The position numbers and the translations under genes are program-made. A DNA stretch of 64,000 nucleotides from a candidate division WOR-3 bacterium (GTDB lineage Bacteria > SDB-A). Shown piece after piece: positions 1 to 9,241 of the stretch. The number at the start of each line of letters is the position of its first letter. Position 1 is the stretch's first letter. Where the stretch lies: NCBI GenBank assembly GCA_016934535.1, contig JAFGSQ010000056.1, forward strand, positions 43,602 through 107,601. The letters are read 5' to 3'. The notes beneath the pieces were generated by a model. The model was given only the letters and a program-made list of their open reading frames with translations, was not told the origin of the DNA and searched no databases.

Positions 1-1
1 A

Positions 2-154
2 TGGGAAAGGCAATCCATGGGACTTGAGGTCTCGTCGCATTACACTGAACTATTTGAGGATTTTCACGATTACTTCATGAAAGAAGCTGAAGCCATAGGC
101 GACACGGCGTTGTCAAGAGAACTCGATGTCCTCAAGAAACTGTCGGAAATGTAG
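2..154 (+). CDS. C-terminal fragment of an unknown protein (5' end outside window)
   Basis: A reading frame open from the window edge runs to a TAG at 152-154. It encodes 50 residues of an acidic, helix-prone C-terminus; the only internal ATG is at 17. I do not recognise the family. After the TAG the same frame stays open for another 15 lysine-rich codons to a TAA at 200-202. The intrinsic terminator at 214-247 begins 11 bp beyond that TAA, so the gene may originally have ended there. The strand is supported by the downstream terminator and by the absence of a competing frame. Function unknown. Confidence 0.5.
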   Translation, partial: WERQSMGLEVSSHYTELFEDFHDYFMKEAEAIGDTALSRELDVLKKLSEM

Positions 155-213
155 AAAGACATCAAGAAAGCGGGGATTCTAAAGAAGGATTCCCTCGATT
201 AATTGAAAATGAA

Positions 214-247
214 AGAGGGCGGGGATGAACCCGCCCTCTCTTGGTTT
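214..247. terminator. Bidirectional intrinsic terminator
   Basis: A perfect 10-bp GC-rich stem (214-223 with 230-239) closes a 6-nt loop. It sits between the end of the plus-strand fragment and the stop of the minus-strand surface-protein gene at 266. Both flanks are moderately T-rich in the direction of transcription, so it can serve both converging genes. Confidence 0.75.
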
Positions 248-265
248 AGCCCTAACTGTTTTGTA

Positions 266-2305
266 TCAGTATACTCTTGTGAATTTACCCGTGAAAACGT
301 TGCCGTTGGAAGTTACTTTGTAGAAGTAAACGCCGCTGGATACATTTTCAGAATTCCACGAGAGGACCGAAGACTGGTTGACTGTTCCGGAGAAAGGAGT
401 CGCCACGAGTCTTCCCGTCGCGTCAAATATCTCGAACTCGACCTGTGACGAAGAAGGAACCGTCACTGCGAGCCTTAATACATTGCCTACCTGGGCGATC
501 GATCTTACCGAGAAAGTCTCGGGATTGGCAATCGGATTTTCTTCGACTGCGTTGGGTATCCTTATAGTGACGTCGTCGATGTAGAATCCGGGGTAAGCCA
601 CTGAGCCGTCAGATCCGAAATCCCACTGCAACCATATTGTCTGGCCGCCGTAAGTAGAAAGATCCATCGTGTACTGGTTCCATGCGTTCATTCCCGCTAC
701 GTGACCCGTCCATATAGCCTGACCGTTGAGAGGATTCGAGGAATTCCCCGTTCCCGTATAGGCGGGCGCGACTCCGGTGAAAATATTGAAGGTCGTGCCG
801 TCTGTCGAGATCTTCATGTTAGCGCCGTCGTAGCTGGCTTCTGAGTCCCACCACATCCAGAAATAACACTCAGATGCTGACATGTCAGCCGGAAGAGTTA
901 TCCCGGGTGTAGTCAGCTGAGCGTTTGCAGAGTTGGGATAGTTGCCTGCCAGGACGGTCGCCCATACGTTGGATCCGCTATATGCCGCTCCGGGGCCTGA
1001 AGTCGGAGCGCCCCACTGCCATACACTCGCCGTTCCCGTGACCGTCATGTTTCCGCTGTCGGCTTCAAAGTCCTCGACGTAGAGGTCCTGGAACAACCAG
1101 GTGTGAAAATCTACGACGACCGTGTCGTTTGTCGTGACAGATCCGCCCGGATCGGTGACGAATGTCGCCGTGAAGTTGTGCCTGTACCACCAGGTCGTCC
1201 AGCTCGGGAAAGTGACCTGCTGTGAGTCTCCCGGGGCGAGGTTCGTGACCTGAACGGTCTGATCGTAAATCACTCCAGAAACGGATTCTTCAATAGTCAG
1301 GTCGACGTCAAATGTCTGAGGTCCGGAGCAGTAAGCACCCGCGAAGACCCAGCATTCGGGTGTGATAGCAGTCGCCGGAGGATATTGACCCTCGACGGGG
1401 ACTACAACTCTCTGAATCCCGACATCGTTTATTGAAGGAGCGAGGCCGAGGGCGTAGACGAAATCCTGGTCACCCTGGCAGAATCCGATGAGACACGGAC
1501 CGAAACCGAGGAAATCCGGATAAAAATCGCCGCCGCCTGCCATATGATCTGTAAATCCAGCTGCGAAAGCAGGAATCGCGCAGTACAGGGTTTCCCTCGT
1601 CCATGTTCCCGTGTGATAATTGAGTCCGAACCACGTGCATTCCCAGCCGAGAGGGTTTGTCACCTGGCCGTGGTACCAAACTTTGTCTCCGTTGGGTACA
1701 GAACCGGGAACAAATGCTGATCCGTAAACGGAGTAATCACCTGTTCCGCTCCATGGCGAGCCCGTCTTCTGGAATCTGCCCATCGATGTGCTGAAGTTGC
1801 CTGTCCAGAAAGTGTCGCCGGGAACCCAGGCTATTCCCCTGTTGGGGTTGGACTGTCCGGTGTAAGTGTTGACCTGAGTCATCGAAAAAGGCGACAGACC
1901 CAGGACGTAGCCTCTGACGCCTGTTCCTGACTGGTCTCCGGCGTAAATGGTATCACCGGCGTCCCTGTCCATGTCTCTGTGTCCCCACGTTCCGGCGGCC
2001 TGGCCGGTTTGGGCGACGGAGCCGATGTAAGTTCCAGATACGTAATTAATCAAAAGAAAAACAGGCTGTGCTGTGTTCGCGTCGGTGATTATCATCAGAG
2101 AGTCGTCTATGACCTCTACACCGAGGAGTCTGTTGCTCGCGACACCGCCGAGACCCTCGATTACGAGAGACCAGACAAGCGGCATTTCAATTCCGTCTGT
2201 TGCCGGCATTGAGGGAATGTAGGGAGCGGCGTCTGTGTTCCCGCCTGCTGCGAACATTCCGGATGCGGCGAAAACCATCACCGCAAAGAACATGAGCGAC
2301 CTCAT
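266..2305 (-). CDS. Secreted protein with MAM-like domain and C-terminal T9SS type A sorting domain
   Basis: The product is 679 residues. The ATG at 2305 is chosen because AAGGAGG lies just upstream; an in-frame ATG at 2353 has no such site. Residues 1-20 form a Sec signal peptide (MRSLMFFAVMVFAASGMFA). The middle part is rich in Gly/Trp/Thr and looks like beta-propeller repeats. Roughly residues 420-590 resemble the jelly-roll (MAM/immune-inhibitor-A-like) modules of secreted proteins of FCB-type bacteria. The last 80 residues have the Por-secretion/T9SS type A pattern (FEIFDATGRLV, then SSGVYFYKV, ending FTRVY). It is likely exported across the inner membrane by Sec and attached to or released at the cell surface. 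The ligand is unknown. It is a single gene between two terminator/promoter regions. Confidence 0.85.
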   Translation of the reverse strand: MRSLMFFAVMVFAASGMFAAGGNTDAAPYIPSMPATDGIEMPLVWSLVIEGLGGVASNRLLGVEVIDDSLMIITDANTAQPVFLLINYVSGTYIGSVAQTGQAAGTWGHRDMDRDAGDTIYAGDQSGTGVRGYVLGLSPFSMTQVNTYTGQSNPNRGIAWVPGDTFWTGNFSTSMGRFQKTGSPWSGTGDYSVYGSAFVPGSVPNGDKVWYHGQVTNPLGWECTWFGLNYHTGTWTRETLYCAIPAFAAGFTDHMAGGGDFYPDFLGFGPCLIGFCQGDQDFVYALGLAPSINDVGIQRVVVPVEGQYPPATAITPECWVFAGAYCSGPQTFDVDLTIEESVSGVIYDQTVQVTNLAPGDSQQVTFPSWTTWWYRHNFTATFVTDPGGSVTTNDTVVVDFHTWLFQDLYVEDFEADSGNMTVTGTASVWQWGAPTSGPGAAYSGSNVWATVLAGNYPNSANAQLTTPGITLPADMSASECYFWMWWDSEASYDGANMKISTDGTTFNIFTGVAPAYTGTGNSSNPLNGQAIWTGHVAGMNAWNQYTMDLSTYGGQTIWLQWDFGSDGSVAYPGFYIDDVTIRIPNAVEENPIANPETFSVRSIAQVGNVLRLAVTVPSSSQVEFEIFDATGRLVATPFSGTVNQSSVLSWNSENVSSGVYFYKVTSNGNVFTGKFTRVY

Positions 2306-2415
2306 AGTTCCTCCTTGTTTAAAATTGTTCAATCGTGCCATAGCACATTTCACTTATGACAAATTGTCAGTCAGGTAAAGAACATCTGTCAAGAGCAAAT
2401 TTATTTTTTGCGGGA

Positions 2416-2445
2416 TTGTCAAAAAGTTTTTATTACTGTTATACT
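2416..2445 (+). promoter_or_regulatory. Promoter of the symporter-helicase-rnhC operon, predicted leaderless
   Basis: TTGTCA (2416-2421), an 18-bp spacer and extended -10 TGTTATACT (hexamer 2440-2445). Only 8 bp separate the -10 from the ATG at 2454, so the transcript should start within about two bases of the start codon. No convincing Shine-Dalgarno is present. Confidence 0.6.
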
Positions 2446-2453
2446 CTGGAATC

Positions 2454-3977
2454 ATGATTTTAGACATTGCCGTGATAATTGTTTACTCGGCAGCTGTAAT
2501 TGCCGTCGGTTATTTTGCCGGAAAAAAAGAATCTTCCGCCGAAGATTTCTTTTTAGCGGGAAGAGCCATGAAGTGGTGGGCCGTGACTATATCAGTATAT
2601 GCCACAGCTCTGTCGGCCATGACTTTTATTGGAGTTCCTGGCGCCGTAGTCGCCGCTGGAGGCGATTTTAACTATTTACAACTCGCTTTCGGAGACCTTT
2701 TCGCGAGATTTTTGGTTTCATTCGTCTTCCTGAAAGCGTTTTACGGCAGGAAAGTCATGACGCCGTATGAGTTTTTGGGACAAAGATTCGGCAGGATGAC
2801 GTGGTTTTCCTCATCCGCCATATACATCGTCAGCAGAGTGCTTGCAAGCTCCGTCAGATTAGCCGCTTGTGCTGTCGGCCTTTCCGTGATTTTCGGGATC
2901 TCTTTCGGTTCTTCTGTTTTTTACGTTTGTTCAGTCGCTCTTTTGTACACGGCTTTTGGCGGAATAAAAGCGGTTATATGGACCGACATTTTTCAGTTCG
3001 TTCTGTTTATCGCCTCGGCTGTTTTTGCCGCTGTGTTCATATTCAGATCAATGCCGGGAGGTTTCGGCGAGTTTCTTTCCGTCGGTTTTGAAGCGGGAAA
3101 ATTCACCGTTTTCCACATTTCATTCGACTCCTCTTCACCGGATTTTGTTCTGAATTTTGCAAATTCCAAGTCCTTTCTGGCGGGTTCTCTTTTCGGTTTT
3201 TTCACTACTTTGGCCGTAATGGGCACAGACCATGACTTTGTGCAGAGAACTCTGACGTGCAAAAATCTTAACGAAGGAAGAAAAGCGCTCATATATTCCG
3301 CCGTACTGAATTTTCCCGTGACACTTTTGTTTTTAACAGTCGGTGCGGCACTTTTTGCGTATTACAGAGTCTTTCCTCACGACGCTACAGTCACCGGATA
3401 TCTGGTTGATAATCCTGATTACGTTTTTCCGTATTTTATTAAAACAGTCTTGCCTCCCGGAGCCCGTGGACTTCTTATAGCCGGGCTTTTAGCCGCGGCG
3501 ATGTCTTCGATAGATTCTTCGGCCAATTCTCTCGCTTCTTCTTTTTACAGGGACTTTTTGAAAAATTTGTTTACAATTCCGGAAAAGAGGTCCGTATTTC
3601 TTTCAAGATTCCTGGTCCTGGTATTCGTGCTGGTACTCGGTGTTGTGGCCGTATTTTTCGGAAAAACACAGTCCGTTCTTTGGCTGGGATTCAAGGTTTT
3701 CGGTTATTCCTACGGAGCTCTGCTTGGAGTCACTCTCGCAGGCATTGCGACGAAAAAAAGGGGGATAGATATAGCGAGCACAATCGCAATGCTTTCAAGC
3801 ATTTTGGTTGTCACGTTTCTTACAAGTGACGGCGTCGGAATTCTGGAGCCGTTCAGATCTTTTGTTTTAAAGCCGTTAGGCGTTAAATGCGTCGCCTGGA
3901 CATGGTCAATAATCATCGGTACGGCCTGGACTTTCCTTATGACGATAGCCTTTCGAAGCAGGGTGAAAAGTAAATGA
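2454..3977 (+). CDS. Sodium:solute symporter (SSS family)
   Basis: This 507-residue polytopic membrane protein has about 13 hydrophobic segments. The N-terminus carries the family pattern of a first helix, then EDFFLAGRAMKWW and ATALSAMTFIGVPG. The segment GLLIAGLLAAAMSSIDSSAN matches the conserved core helix containing Na+-site serines. It is expected to import a small organic solute with Na+. The substrate cannot be told from sequence; the SSS family covers sugars, amino acids, pantothenate, sialic acid and others. It is the first gene of an overlapping operon: its TGA overlaps the helicase ATG by 4 bp. Coupling of a transporter to a helicase and RNase HIII is probably just compact packing. 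Confidence 0.9.
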   Translation: MILDIAVIIVYSAAVIAVGYFAGKKESSAEDFFLAGRAMKWWAVTISVYATALSAMTFIGVPGAVVAAGGDFNYLQLAFGDLFARFLVSFVFLKAFYGRKVMTPYEFLGQRFGRMTWFSSSAIYIVSRVLASSVRLAACAVGLSVIFGISFGSSVFYVCSVALLYTAFGGIKAVIWTDIFQFVLFIASAVFAAVFIFRSMPGGFGEFLSVGFEAGKFTVFHISFDSSSPDFVLNFANSKSFLAGSLFGFFTTLAVMGTDHDFVQRTLTCKNLNEGRKALIYSAVLNFPVTLLFLTVGAALFAYYRVFPHDATVTGYLVDNPDYVFPYFIKTVLPPGARGLLIAGLLAAAMSSIDSSANSLASSFYRDFLKNLFTIPEKRSVFLSRFLVLVFVLVLGVVAVFFGKTQSVLWLGFKVFGYSYGALLGVTLAGIATKKRGIDIASTIAMLSSILVVTFLTSDGVGILEPFRSFVLKPLGVKCVAWTWSIIIGTAWTFLMTIAFRSRVKSK

Positions 3978-5944
3978 ACACTGTTACGGAAAAAATCTAC
4001 AGCATTGATTACGAAAAACAGTTGAACGCAGAGCAGATGAAAGCGGTCACGCATCTCGAAGGACCTCTTCTCGTCATAGCTGGAGCCGGCAGCGGAAAGA
4101 CGCGAACTCTCGTTTATAGGGTCGCCTTTCTTGTAGAAAACAGAATTGACGCCAGAAACGTCCTCCTGCTTACTTTCACGAGGAAAGCCGCGCAGGAAAT
4201 GCTGAGGAGAGCATCTTCACTTCTCGACGAAAGATGCTCCCGGGTTGCCGGAGGTACATACCATTCCTTCGCATGTCTGATTCTAAGAAAGAACGCGGAA
4301 AAAATAGGTTACGGCTCAGGTTTTTCAATTCTTGACAGATCCGATTCAGAAGACCTGATCAACCTTCTGAGATCGGAAATGAAATTTTCGTCAAAAGAAA
4401 CCAGATTTCCGAGAAAAAACACTCTGGGCGACATCTTCAGCAAGGCGGCGAACTGCCTGACCGACGCGACAACGATTGTAGAGAGGCATTATCCGCAGTT
4501 TTCCCATTTGGCCGAAGATATCGAATCTCTGAGATTCAAATACGAAGACAACAAGAAGAACAGCCTTCTCATGGATTACGACGACCTTCTCGTCAATCTT
4601 AAAAAACTGCTGGAACAAAAAGAGGAGACGAGAAAAAAACTCAGTTCTTTTTTCAGGTACATAATGGTGGACGAATATCAGGACACTAACAAAATTCAAT
4701 CCTCTATCACGGCTCTTCTCGCTTCAGAACATCAGAATGTAATGGCAGTTGGAGACGATTCCCAGAGCATATACTCTTTCAGAGGGGCGAATTTCAAAAA
4801 TATAATGGATTTTCCCAATATTTTTCCGGGGACAAAAATTGTGACTATTGAGGAAAATTACAGGAGCACTCAGCCGATTTTGAATCTGACTAACGAAATA
4901 ATCCGTTTCGCCGCCGAAAAATATTCGAAAAAGCTTAGGACCGAAATCAAGGGAGGGAGAAAGCCTCTTTTTATAGAAGCCAAAGACGAAAACGATCAGT
5001 CCCGATACATCTGCGGCAGAATACTCGACCTGCGCGAAGAAGGCGTCCGCCTGAACGACATCGCGGTCCTGTTCAGAGCCGGGTGGCATTCTAACGACCT
5101 GGAACTCGAATTGAGAAAATTCGGACTGCCTTTCAGGAAGTATGGAGGCATAAAATTCACGGAGGCTTCGCACGTAAAAGATGTCCTCGCTTTTCTCAAA
5201 GCTCTCAGCAATCCGAGAGATTCTGTCAGCTGGTTCAGATGTTTGAAACTCATCGAAGGAGTGGGCGACAAAACTTCAAAAATGATATGGGAAAAAATTG
5301 CCGAAAAAGGAAGCATAGAAAAAATTGACGAGTCTCTTTACGCTTCCAAAACTTACAAAGAGGATATTTTGGGGCTCAAAAAACTGTCTTCTTTAGTCAA
5401 CGACGGAGCCGTTTCGGCTTCGGAATGCGTGAGGGAAGTTCTCGATTTTTACAGGAACGCATTTACGAAAATATACAGCGAGGACTATTCAAAAAGAGCC
5501 AACGACCTCGATTCCCTCGCTCTCGTGGCGGAAAGATATTCGGGTCTCGAAGAATTTCTTACCGATCTGACTCTCGAACCCATCGAAAGAAGTCAGATAG
5601 GCGCCATGAGAGAAAACAGCGACGACGAGATACTGACGCTTTCAACTATACATTCAGCCAAGGGTCTTGAGTGGCATTCAGTTTTCATTCTACACCTCGC
5701 AGACGGATATTTTCCTTCTTCTTATTGTTTTGAGGAACCCGACGAATTGGAAGAGGAAAGACGGCTTCTTTACGTCGCCGCGACGAGAGCCAAGAGGAAT
5801 CTTTTTCTGGTCAAACCCGGTTATCTCAATCCGGCGAGGAATTATTATGGTTTCAGTTATTTCAGCACTTCTCAGGTTTCAAGGTTTCTGGCCGAAGGCA
5901 GAATACTGGAGGATTTTGTTGAAAGGAAATCGGCCGATGTTTAA
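3974..5944 (+). CDS. UvrD/PcrA-like superfamily 1A DNA helicase
   Basis: The 656-residue protein has all SF1A motifs in order: Q motif LNAEQMKAV (about 18), Walker A AGAGSGKT (about 38), Ia LLLTFTRKAA, II VDEYQDTN, III GDDSQSIYSFRGA, IV EENYRST, V STIHSAKGLEWHSVFI and VI EERRLLYVAATRA. It is a 3'-5' ATP-dependent helicase of repair or replication restart. At 656 residues it is shorter than E. coli UvrD (720) and lacks a long C-terminal tail, closer to Rep/PcrA minimal forms. The ATG overlaps the symporter stop (ATGA). Its own end overlaps the RNase HIII start by 8 bp, so the three are translationally coupled. I assign the family but not a specific gene name. Confidence 0.9.
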   Translation: MNTVTEKIYSIDYEKQLNAEQMKAVTHLEGPLLVIAGAGSGKTRTLVYRVAFLVENRIDARNVLLLTFTRKAAQEMLRRASSLLDERCSRVAGGTYHSFACLILRKNAEKIGYGSGFSILDRSDSEDLINLLRSEMKFSSKETRFPRKNTLGDIFSKAANCLTDATTIVERHYPQFSHLAEDIESLRFKYEDNKKNSLLMDYDDLLVNLKKLLEQKEETRKKLSSFFRYIMVDEYQDTNKIQSSITALLASEHQNVMAVGDDSQSIYSFRGANFKNIMDFPNIFPGTKIVTIEENYRSTQPILNLTNEIIRFAAEKYSKKLRTEIKGGRKPLFIEAKDENDQSRYICGRILDLREEGVRLNDIAVLFRAGWHSNDLELELRKFGLPFRKYGGIKFTEASHVKDVLAFLKALSNPRDSVSWFRCLKLIEGVGDKTSKMIWEKIAEKGSIEKIDESLYASKTYKEDILGLKKLSSLVNDGAVSASECVREVLDFYRNAFTKIYSEDYSKRANDLDSLALVAERYSGLEEFLTDLTLEPIERSQIGAMRENSDDEILTLSTIHSAKGLEWHSVFILHLADGYFPSSYCFEEPDELEEERRLLYVAATRAKRNLFLVKPGYLNPARNYYGFSYFSTSQVSRFLAEGRILEDFVERKSADV

Positions 5945-6875
5945 AAACGGCGTTGCGGAACTGGTCTTCAAAACGAAAAAAGGTCTGAAAAAGTTCGGCG
6001 CGGAAATTTCAGGGGAAAAGCAAATTGCCAACGGAGTGCAGTTTTTCGTAAAAAGTTCATGCGGTTCGGGTTACGTAAGGGTATACAGCAACAGAAAAAA
6101 AGGCGTACAAATTGACTGCTCCCAGCTCGACAGCGAAGAACTTGCTCAAGCTGTCAAAGACATAGGAAATGGAGTTGATCCCGAAACCAATCAGAAGACT
6201 CCGGTAATTGAATATCCGCTCGTGGGATGTGACGAGTCCGGAAAAGGAGATTTGTTCGGACCTCTCGTATGCGCGGCGGTTTTCGCCAGCGAAGAGACTT
6301 CGAAAAAGCTTGCGATGATGGGAGTGAGAGATTCAAAATTGAACACAGATAAAAAAAACATTTGTCTGGCCGAAGAATTGAATTCTTTCCTCGGCTCCAA
6401 ATGCGAAACATTAATTCTCGTTCCGGGCAAGTACAACGAGATTTACGCCGAATACTCGCGAAAGTCAAAGACCCTCAACGACGTTTTGTGTTTTTGTCAC
6501 GAAAAAACCACAGGACATCTCGTTAAAAGACATGTCCCGAAAACAATAATCGTCGATAAATTTTCTTCGGGCTGTTCTTTTGATAAAAGCTTTGCCGGAA
6601 AAACCAGGTTTTTTTTTCGGGCCGAAAATATACCGGCCGTCGCGGCGGCATCGATCCTGGCAAGAGCGGCATTTCTCGGGGAGATAGAAAAAATGTCCCG
6701 TAAATACGGCGTGAAAATTCCTCTCGGATCGTCGGACGCCGCGTTTGAAACAGCCGTAAAAATTGCAAAAAAATACGGCGTTATGGAAATGCAAAAGACG
6801 GTAAAAATGAATTTCAGAACGGCTCAAAGGGCACTCGAATCGGCCGCCTCGACAAACAAACTGTTTTCAGAGTAA
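5937..6875 (+). CDS. rnhC: Ribonuclease HIII
   Basis: This 312-residue enzyme removes RNA from RNA-DNA hybrids. The ATG at 5937 is chosen because AAGGAAAT precedes it and because the upstream open frame (from 5667) only shadows the helicase. Residues 1-80 form the TBP-like substrate-binding domain typical of HIII (DUF3378). The catalytic domain follows, with CDESGKGDLFGPLV near residue 95 (the HIII-type DE pair), VRDSKL, IIVDKF and ASILARAAFL. RNase HIII replaces HII/HI as the main type in Bacillus, Chlamydia and some FCB-type bacteria. No rnhB is seen in this window. It overlaps the helicase gene, which fits a joint role in clearing replication obstacles. Confidence 0.93.
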   Translation: MFKNGVAELVFKTKKGLKKFGAEISGEKQIANGVQFFVKSSCGSGYVRVYSNRKKGVQIDCSQLDSEELAQAVKDIGNGVDPETNQKTPVIEYPLVGCDESGKGDLFGPLVCAAVFASEETSKKLAMMGVRDSKLNTDKKNICLAEELNSFLGSKCETLILVPGKYNEIYAEYSRKSKTLNDVLCFCHEKTTGHLVKRHVPKTIIVDKFSSGCSFDKSFAGKTRFFFRAENIPAVAAASILARAAFLGEIEKMSRKYGVKIPLGSSDAAFETAVKIAKKYGVMEMQKTVKMNFRTAQRALESAASTNKLFSE

Positions 6876-6924
6876 AATTGGTTTTTCAAACCTTGGTCAT
6901 TACAGCTTTTAAAAAGGAGTTTTG

Positions 6925-8223
6925 ATGCCTGCCACCGCTGTCGTCGGAGCCAATTGGGGAGACGAGGGAAAAGGCAAAATGACTGATTATTTTGCCAAGA
7001 ATTCGGACGTCGTCGTCAGATATCAGGGCGGAAACAACGCGGGACACACTATCATAAACGATTACGGCAAGTTTGCCCTTCATCTTCTTCCTTCGGGTGT
7101 GTTTTACAAACACGTCACCAATGTTCTCGGACCCGGAGTGGCCTTAAACGTCCGCAGTTTCATAAATGAACTCGAAACACTTCGGAAAAATGGAGTGCCT
7201 GAACCGGACGTAATTGTCTCAGACAGAGCGCAGATAGTTATGCCGTATCATGTTCTTTTCGACGAGTGCGAGGAAGAACGGCTCAAAGACAGGAAATTCG
7301 GTTCGACGAAATCGGGTATAGCTCCATTTTATTCCGATAAATATTTAAAAACAGGAGTTGAAGCCTCACTGCTTTTCGACGAAGAAGGATTGGCGACGGC
7401 CGTAAAAAAAGCGGTGGAGATAAAGAATGTTTTCCTGAAAAATTTGTACGGCAAAGATCTTTTGAACGCAGACCCGATACTGGATGAAATGCTGATACAG
7501 GGAAAAATGATTGAACCCTATCTCAGGGACACGACCGAATATTTTAACGAAGCGCTTAAGAAAAAGAAAAAAATTCTGCTCGAAGGCCAGCTCGGCACTC
7601 TGAGAGATCCCGACCACGGCATATACCCGTATTCGACGTCTTCATCGCCTCTCGCAGGTTTTGCTTCGGTCGGAGCCGGAATCCCGCCTTACGAAATAAC
7701 CGAGATAATAGCGGTCGTAAAAGCTTACTCATCCTGTGTAGGAAACGGACCGTTTACGACCGAGATATTCGAAGAAGAAGCCGAAGAGCTGAGAAAGCGC
7801 GGAGGAGACGCAGGGGAATACGGAGCCACTACTGGAAGACCCCGCAGGATGGGCTGGTTCGACTGCGTCGCAACTAGATACGGATGCAAAGTCCAGGGGG
7901 CGACTCAGGCCGTCCTGACTAATCTCGACGTTCTCGGATATTTAGACGAAATACCTGTCTGCACTGCCTATGAAACGACAAGAGGATTGATGAAAAATTT
8001 CCCGACGACTTCCATTCTCGAGAAAGCGGTTCCCGTTTTCGAGAAAATGCCCGGATGGAAAAGCGATATATCAAAAGTCGGAAAATTCCGCGACCTGCCT
8101 GAGAATGCAAAAAATTACGTGGAAAGAATAGAAAAAGAAATCGGCGTCAGAGTATCATGGGTTTCGGTGGGACCAAGGCGCGCCGAACTCATAGAGAGAG
8201 ACGGCGCGCGTATTTTCAGCTGA
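6925..8223 (+). CDS. purA: Adenylosuccinate synthetase
   Basis: The 432-residue enzyme makes adenylosuccinate from IMP, aspartate and GTP in AMP synthesis. The sequence shows the P-loop GANWGDEGKGK at the N-terminus with the catalytic Asp, then GGNNAGHTI, HLLPSG, a GTP-binding region TGRPRRMGWFD and the C-terminal SVGPRRAELI. Length matches the family (about 430). The ATG at 6925 is preceded by AAAAAGGAG; a TTG directly upstream is the alternative. It lies 49 bp after rnhC and converges 6 bp from the lipoprotein gene. The partner enzyme PurB is encoded elsewhere in the window (45581-46894), so AMP synthesis from IMP is complete here. Confidence 0.97.
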   Translation: MPATAVVGANWGDEGKGKMTDYFAKNSDVVVRYQGGNNAGHTIINDYGKFALHLLPSGVFYKHVTNVLGPGVALNVRSFINELETLRKNGVPEPDVIVSDRAQIVMPYHVLFDECEEERLKDRKFGSTKSGIAPFYSDKYLKTGVEASLLFDEEGLATAVKKAVEIKNVFLKNLYGKDLLNADPILDEMLIQGKMIEPYLRDTTEYFNEALKKKKKILLEGQLGTLRDPDHGIYPYSTSSSPLAGFASVGAGIPPYEITEIIAVVKAYSSCVGNGPFTTEIFEEEAEELRKRGGDAGEYGATTGRPRRMGWFDCVATRYGCKVQGATQAVLTNLDVLGYLDEIPVCTAYETTRGLMKNFPTTSILEKAVPVFEKMPGWKSDISKVGKFRDLPENAKNYVERIEKEIGVRVSWVSVGPRRAELIERDGARIFS

Positions 8224-8229
8224 TCAACT

Positions 8230-9159
8230 TCAGAAAAGGGAGAGATAAATTTTGGCTCTTTCTTCAGCCGGACCTTTCATTCCAGTGTAAAAATTCGTGA
8301 ATGTTATTGTTCCGCCGTTTGTCCCTCCTTCGTTCCATCTGAAGGCGACGGGCGAATCTGAAAGCCATTGTCCGCCTTCAACCGGAACCGTAGCCCTTAT
8401 GAGGACTGTTATACCGGTCTGAACCATGCTTATCGGAACATAGGGCATTGTAAATACCACAGACAGGGTTCCTCCGACATAGGATGACAGCGAGGATTCT
8501 AGTTCGATGTTAGTCGCCGTTCCTGCAACGCCGTCCGTCGAATGTCTTTCAAACTGTTGAGGGAACATGGCCAAAAGCCATGTGTATGCGCTGCTCGAAG
8601 CGTAGAGGTGGTTTCCCTGCTGTTCCGCCCAGTTTTTAAGTTCTGTGGGCTGTGAGGGGGGGGTGTAACCGCTGTCAGAGACCAGGAATATGTATTTCCT
8701 TCCGTTTATGTCTGAAGCGCTCAGGTTGTGAAGTCTGACAGAATCGTAAACTATTCCGGCGCTGTTTAAGACGGACGTCAGTTCATCCCAGAAATCGCCG
8801 CCGTATACAACCAGAAAATAGCTTCTTGCGGGAACTGAAGAATATAGAGTTCTCGACGAAGTATCGTTTTTGACTACCGTCACCGTAACCGATGCCGTGA
8901 AGACTCCCATTGTAGCGGTGAGGACTTGATCGCCCTCCGGGACATTTTGAAGGAAGAAATAACCATCCGCTGCTGTCGTGGTGCTTATACTGCCGATGGA
9001 CACGGTCGCTCCGGGAACTGCAAAACCTCCCGAAGGCAGTCTGAAATATCCGTCAACGCAACCGGCGTTGGCTGGTTGCGTGGGAGAAGAGCTCTTCGTA
9101 CAGGAAGAAAAAGCTATAAGAGCCGTTGCCGCCAGCAAGAGAGTTAAAATATTTCTCAC
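8230..9159 (-). CDS. Lipoprotein with carboxypeptidase-regulatory-like domain, unknown function
   Basis: The product is 309 residues with a GTG start at 9159, fixed by AAGGAGG 6 bp upstream. Residues 1-20 form a lipoprotein signal with lipobox FSSC, so Cys20 should be acylated. Residues 35-100 resemble a carboxypeptidase-regulatory-like beta-sandwich (GATVSIGS, then AADGYFFLQNVPEG). The remainder reads like a Rossmann-type alpha/beta region (YFLVVYGGDFWDEL, KYIFLVSDSGY), possibly a DUF4350 or glutamine-amidotransferase-like fold lacking a visible Cys nucleophile. It probably sits on the inner or outer membrane facing the periplasm. Expressed alone from the strong extended -10 promoter at 9197-9205. 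No specific function assigned. Confidence 0.8.
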   Translation of the reverse strand: MRNILTLLLAATALIAFSSCTKSSSPTQPANAGCVDGYFRLPSGGFAVPGATVSIGSISTTTAADGYFFLQNVPEGDQVLTATMGVFTASVTVTVVKNDTSSRTLYSSVPARSYFLVVYGGDFWDELTSVLNSAGIVYDSVRLHNLSASDINGRKYIFLVSDSGYTPPSQPTELKNWAEQQGNHLYASSSAYTWLLAMFPQQFERHSTDGVAGTATNIELESSLSSYVGGTLSVVFTMPYVPISMVQTGITVLIRATVPVEGGQWLSDSPVAFRWNEGGTNGGTITFTNFYTGMKGPAEERAKIYLSLF

Positions 9160-9196
9160 GAAGCCTCCTTTTTTTTAAATAAGGTTATTGTAAAGC

Positions 9197-9205
9197 ATTA
9201 TATCA
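9197..9205 (-). promoter_or_regulatory. Extended -10 promoter of the lipoprotein gene
   Basis: TGATATAAT on the minus strand (hexamer 9202-9197) is a perfect extended -10; the -35 region is weak. It would start RNA near 9190, leaving a leader of about 30 nt that contains the AAGGAGG ribosome site of the GTG start at 9159. Confidence 0.6.
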
Positions 9206-9241
9206 CGAAAGAGGTTTCGGCAGAACACTGAGCAACGGGTT

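Noticed and set aside
1-202. General recoding of TAG as a sense codon
   Set aside because: TAG serves as the terminal stop of the cyclase gene (23582-23584) and of the membrane-protein gene ending at 26095.
2357-2369. TGACAAATTGTCA palindrome as an operator
   Set aside because: It coincides with -35-like sequence and occurs once; there is no regulator gene nearby to support an operator role.
5667-5936. Upstream extension of the RNase HIII frame
   Set aside because: It lies wholly inside the helicase gene in another frame; the ATG at 5937 has a ribosome site and gives the normal RNase HIII length.
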